This document shows positions 60,621 through 64,000 of a stretch of DNA of 64,000 nucleotides, piece after piece; within the stretch, counting starts at the first letter, position 1; every line of letters begins with the position of its first letter. The notes beneath the pieces were generated by a model. It made no database searches. It was not told the DNA's origin and was given only the letters and a program-made list of their open reading frames with translations. The stretch spans positions 1-64,000 of the forward strand of contig CAZKGR010000012.1 in assembly GCA_964552465.1 (NCBI GenBank). Reading direction: 5' to 3'. Source of the DNA: BMS3BBIN04 sp964552465 (lineage in GTDB: Bacteria > Electryoneota > Electryoneia > Electryoneales > Electryoneaceae). The translations under genes were made by a program, and so were the position numbers.

Positions 60621-63600
60621 TTACCTGATCACCATCAGTTTGCCTGTGTGTTTATCACCTCCAGGCGTTGTGACAACATAGACATAGAGTCCGTATGCCA
60701 CATCCTGCCCGTGTTCGTTTCGCAGATCCCAGTACGTAAAGCCTTCATTCCCCTGACTTTGATGCTGCAATGTTCTGACAATTCGTCCGGCAACAGTATA
60801 GATGGTGATGTCACAGCTAGTAGGCAAGTGTGTGAACATGACCTGTGTTTCTCCACTCGCCCCTTTCAATCCGCTATCCACAATGATCGGATTCGGAACC
60901 GCGCGGATCTGATCCATATTAGCACCAGCATCCGTTTCTGGAACTTCGGTCGAGAATTCGTATACCAATCCCTCACGGAACGGTTTATAAGTTATGATCG
61001 TAAACTCATCACCCACGCTCGGCGGTATGGCATCCGCTGGCCCATTATTGGTCTTCAACCATATTTCGGCGCCAGTGTTATCATCTTCATCATCTCGTAA
61101 CCAGAGAATATCCGGGAAGAGTGGTCCCTTCTCCGTATTTGACGTGTCCGGACTCCACGCTGCGCCACCGGGCACGAGATCCCAACCAATCGGGCTCAAG
61201 AATTCACTGCCTGCGAAGATAAACTGCAGGTCCGAAAACGCTGCATGCTCTGTTACATCTTCCCAAACGCCTTCCATAGCGTTTTGGGACATTTCCAGCC
61301 TAAGTGGTGCGGTGAAGGAAGTGTCTTGGAATCCTATCCCAAAACCAAGGCTCGTCGTGCGAAAGTCGAGCGGAGTATCGGTGATGGTGACACGCCAGTC
61401 CTTGACACCAATCACCACCTCTTCGTAGCTGGAAGGGTTACCAGCATAGCGATTCTCAGTCCACCAGTCAAAATCTGATGCCGAGTCGCCGTTCACGACG
61501 GTCCAACCCATCTCACTTACACCTGAACTAGGAATGTCCTCAGCAATTAGACGGAAACCATCCACCGCAGGTTGCACGTGGTCAAGCGAAATGCCTCGAT
61601 AATCGAATTGTTCTCCAGTGTGCATGTCGGTGAACAATGTTGAACCAGTAGTGAGACACTCGAGGTTTACGAAAGTATCGTAGGTATAGATCGTGTCACC
61701 CCACTCATCAACCAGCGAGTCGACAACTAGTTCGCTGAATGTGACGTTGTAGGTCATTCCGGTGAGTGCATCCTCATCAATGATGTCAAGGTCGATAAGA
61801 CCATCGCTGATCCTGCCGTTTATCTCGAACAGCTCGCCAATCGACCCTGGACTCCAACCACCAGTTCGGCTGCCTGGAATGACAGAAACGGTGTTTGCAT
61901 CAGAGCCAGAATTACCCCTCGACGATTCATAGCTCGGTTCAACTGCAAGGGGATCTTCGGGATCGTATTGCCCGCGATCATATGAAGTTAACGTGTACCA
62001 GACCTCAACACCGTTCGTCACGTCGGTATCGAGATACTGGTGTTGCAAGCCGGTGTCATCCCCAAGCCATATGTTTGCCTCAGGAAAATCAGGACCGTAC
62101 GCAGGATCTGGCCCAAATATGCTGTCTACAATGTCGCACTGGAAGAGTGGCACGTAACCCACCGGGTCGCCAAACCAATTGTTGACCACCTCGCCCCAGC
62201 TTTCGCCGCGATCGGTACTTTTGTAGAGACGATAGCCCTCAAAATCTTCTTCATCAGTAAGAGCGTCAACGCTGGCCTCAGCCTGACTATCCCAAGTCAG
62301 AAGCACCTGTCCGTCACCAGTCGTAGCACGCAGAATCGGAGTCGAGGGTGGACCGGAACCCTGGAAATACATTTCACGGGCCATCAAATACGCCATGCTG
62401 GCGTTCTCATAAAGCTCAGTGGAGTCTGCTCCGATGACAAAGACCAGCGAAAACTCTTTGCTCCCGCCAGCCGGGATGGGAAACGGACCCACGCCAGACG
62501 TAAACGTGATATCAGTTCCTGGCAATTCGTTATCGTCCACATCACTCTGAAGGCTTAGATCATCAAATGCCGGGTTATCACCATGGAAATACCGCTCAGG
62601 GTCTTCCGTATCGGAAGGATCGTTACGCAGGACAGCGCGGAATTCATCATTCGTATCCGGGCTGTCGTCATCATGGTAATAATGGAATGATGTGACACCC
62701 ATATCATCCGGACTGGCTACGATACCAGCACCAATCCAGCCCACTGGTCCAACCCATTGCTCAAACAACGTAGAGTCGGTGCGTTGCGGGATGCCGTTCA
62801 GATCCTGTTTGAAAAAGAAAGATGGATTGGTTTCACCATCAACCATTGACCATGCGCCAACCCTGTCATCATCATAGAAATCAGCTTTCAGATCAGCATA
62901 CAGTCCCGCATAAACCTCAGATAGATCTGTATCGCCATCGTTGTGCAGGATGTACCGCACGAACATCAGGTTCTTCGCATAAGGACGGCTGTAAGAGTAT
63001 GCAATCTGCTCGACACGTAATCCCACACCACGCATATCTTGTAGCACAGCGTAGATGTCACGATCCGAGGTGTATTCACCAACAACCTTCTGCGCAGGAT
63101 CCTTCAAATCAGTACGAAAAGGTCCGGGCCAGAACGGTTGTCCGCCATCTCGTGGCCAGGTAGCTGTTCGGTCTGAGAATGCCAGGAATGGTGTAACTTC
63201 ATCACCGGCGGTGTTCTCGTCGCTGCGGTCATCGTTGAACAGGCCGCCCATCGATCCATCCTGTGCTTCCCAGCCGTAATCAAGCACCTGAGAAGAGGGA
63301 TCATGAACGGAAGCTATCACTGTGGTATCTGCCAGAACGACCAACCCGACACCAAAGCCATACTGCTGCACATCCTCGCTTTCACGTGGCCACCGGAATG
63401 CCGGCGCACCAATGTGGAAACTACTGATGATGCCGAAATTCGTAATCAGGTTGGTGAATTCGCCCTTGTCGAGCAACCCCATGGCACGATCGTCGACAGC
63501 AGCTCCATTCCGGAGTAGAGATTCCTTGCTCTTGATTTCATGCGGACCAAACTTGGAGTCAAATCTGTTGCCGCTAAATAGCAGCACTGCCATCACGGCG

Positions 63601-63647
63601 ATCAAGAGCCGTGATATGTGGCCGATTCGTGTACGGTTGCGACTCAA
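60621..63647 (-). CDS. Large secreted protein with fibronectin-like segment and C-terminal sorting domain
   Basis: Product of 1008 residues from a TTG at 63647 (ggagg seven bases upstream) that overlaps the stop of the TonB receptor gene (TTGA). N-terminal signal (LLIAVMAVLLFSG), a long beta-rich body with many Asp-rich loops, a fibronectin-like part (PILRATTGDGQVLLTW, EGYRLYKSTDRG) at about 435-570 and a C-terminal domain like a T9SS tail (RAVPNPIIVDS, AYGLYVYVVTT). The function is unknown. The coupling to a TonB-dependent receptor suggests that it works with it at the cell surface, similar to other receptor/lipoprotein pairs in this group. Confidence 0.75.
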   Translation of the reverse strand: MSRNRTRIGHISRLLIAVMAVLLFSGNRFDSKFGPHEIKSKESLLRNGAAVDDRAMGLLDKGEFTNLITNFGIISSFHIGAPAFRWPRESEDVQQYGFGVGLVVLADTTVIASVHDPSSQVLDYGWEAQDGSMGGLFNDDRSDENTAGDEVTPFLAFSDRTATWPRDGGQPFWPGPFRTDLKDPAQKVVGEYTSDRDIYAVLQDMRGVGLRVEQIAYSYSRPYAKNLMFVRYILHNDGDTDLSEVYAGLYADLKADFYDDDRVGAWSMVDGETNPSFFFKQDLNGIPQRTDSTLFEQWVGPVGWIGAGIVASPDDMGVTSFHYYHDDDSPDTNDEFRAVLRNDPSDTEDPERYFHGDNPAFDDLSLQSDVDDNELPGTDITFTSGVGPFPIPAGGSKEFSLVFVIGADSTELYENASMAYLMAREMYFQGSGPPSTPILRATTGDGQVLLTWDSQAEASVDALTDEEDFEGYRLYKSTDRGESWGEVVNNWFGDPVGYVPLFQCDIVDSIFGPDPAYGPDFPEANIWLGDDTGLQHQYLDTDVTNGVEVWYTLTSYDRGQYDPEDPLAVEPSYESSRGNSGSDANTVSVIPGSRTGGWSPGSIGELFEINGRISDGLIDLDIIDEDALTGMTYNVTFSELVVDSLVDEWGDTIYTYDTFVNLECLTTGSTLFTDMHTGEQFDYRGISLDHVQPAVDGFRLIAEDIPSSGVSEMGWTVVNGDSASDFDWWTENRYAGNPSSYEEVVIGVKDWRVTITDTPLDFRTTSLGFGIGFQDTSFTAPLRLEMSQNAMEGVWEDVTEHAAFSDLQFIFAGSEFLSPIGWDLVPGGAAWSPDTSNTEKGPLFPDILWLRDDEDDNTGAEIWLKTNNGPADAIPPSVGDEFTIITYKPFREGLVYEFSTEVPETDAGANMDQIRAVPNPIIVDSGLKGASGETQVMFTHLPTSCDITIYTVAGRIVRTLQHQSQGNEGFTYWDLRNEHGQDVAYGLYVYVVTTPGGDKHTGKLMVIR

Positions 63648-64000
63648 AATGATACCTCCACGCCGGCTTTGATCGTTCGAGGTGCAGCCACCTTGCTTGG
63701 GTCATGCAGTTGATCAAACGCTATGTCGTTTGAAATCAACGTGCTCTCCCACGGCTGGCCTGTTCTGGAATCTACATACAGCGGATTTTCGCGATCAAAC
63801 ACATTTGAAGCGATCGCATACGCTGTGAACTGAACAGCATTATACTGGAAGCGTTTGCTCAAGCGCAGATCCACTGTCGCAGTGAATTCCATCTTCTCCG
63901 AATTCCTGAGGGCCATCTGCTCGCCGATTTCGGAGTAGGGCGTGTATGGCAATCCGCTGGAAAACTGACCGATCAATCCTACACCAACACCGCTGAGTAA
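63644..64000 (-). CDS. TonB-dependent receptor, C-terminal fragment
   Basis: The frame is open to the edge of the window, so only the last ~118 residues are visible. GQFSSGLPYTPY, LRLSKRFQYNAVQFTAYAIASNVFD and ENPLYVDSRTGQPW are typical of the final strands of a TonB-dependent outer membrane receptor, and the protein ends in an aromatic residue (GVEVSF), the normal signal for barrel assembly. The substrate cannot be told from this part. It overlaps the following gene by four bases. Confidence 0.75.
   Translation of the reverse strand, partial: LLSGVGVGLIGQFSSGLPYTPYSEIGEQMALRNSEKMEFTATVDLRLSKRFQYNAVQFTAYAIASNVFDRENPLYVDSRTGQPWESTLISNDIAFDQLHDPSKVAAPRTIKAGVEVSF

Noticed and set aside
1..64000. 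CRISPR arrays, insertion sequences, prophage or integrase genes
   Set aside because: No regularly spaced repeats, transposase or integrase motifs, or terminal inverted repeats were found; the only repeat is the two-copy ~60 bp element near the left end.

Overview
This 64 kb window most likely comes from an anaerobic or facultatively anaerobic member of the FCB superphylum (a Bacteroidetes/Zixibacteria/KSB1/Latescibacteria-like lineage). The clearest sign is a set of secreted proteins with the C-terminal sorting domain of the type IX secretion system (YPNPFN and WPNPTN motifs, GVYF/GIYF near the end), together with a PorV-like outer membrane protein and the end of a TonB-dependent receptor. 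The phylum cannot be named from the sequence alone. I see no rRNA, tRNA, CRISPR array, transposase or phage gene.

Layout. (1) 1-5.4 kb, + strand: a possibly truncated hypothetical protein, an AT-rich lipoprotein gene and a 1008-residue exported CHAP-domain protein; a ~60 bp repeat stands ahead of each of the last two genes. (2) 5.4-34.9 kb, all on the - strand: about 27 tightly packed genes for anaerobic aromatic catabolism. Read in the direction of transcription: a beta-decarboxylating dehydrogenase, a LeuC-like subunit, a MarR regulator, a LeuD-like subunit, a thiolase, a dehydrogenase/hydratase fusion, a LeuA/homocitrate-synthase-like enzyme, the ring-opening hydrolase Oah, an SDR reductase, a second thiolase, a DUF2889-like protein, dienoyl-CoA hydratase, the four subunits of an ATP-dependent class I benzoyl-CoA reductase (Azoarcus bzdNOPQ order), its ferredoxin, a large iron-sulfur flavoprotein, a GNAT protein, a small CxxC protein, the dehydrogenase Had, an acyl-CoA dehydrogenase, a four-gene 2-oxoacid oxidoreductase resembling phenylglyoxylate oxidoreductase, and two phosphotransacylase-like proteins. 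(3) 35.0-44.7 kb, + strand: a 4-hydroxybenzoyl-CoA-reductase-like molybdenum hydroxylase followed by cofactor genes (mocA-like, xdhC, moeA, moaA, moaC, MOSC-mogA) and a thioesterase; mobA faces it. (4) 45.8-55.6 kb, + strand: a Rieske/cytochrome b complex with an 18-heme cytochrome c, then periplasmic nitrate reductase genes napAGHBFD. (5) 55.7-64 kb, - strand: PorV-like protein, subtilisin-like protease, two more T9SS cargo proteins and a TonB receptor fragment.

How it fits together (inference). Aromatic acids reach benzoyl-CoA through the phenylglyoxylate-type oxidoreductase or by dehydroxylation of 4-hydroxybenzoyl-CoA. Benzoyl-CoA reductase, Dch, Had and Oah dearomatise and open the ring, and the beta-oxidation genes carry the product towards acetyl-CoA. 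The electrons would enter the quinone pool and pass through the Rieske/cytochrome b/18-heme complex and/or NapGH to nitrate at NapAB. The molybdenum cofactor genes sit between the two molybdoenzymes. A pair of palindromes between the divergent catabolic operons is a good candidate operator for the MarR protein encoded in the cluster. No aromatic CoA ligase lies in the window.
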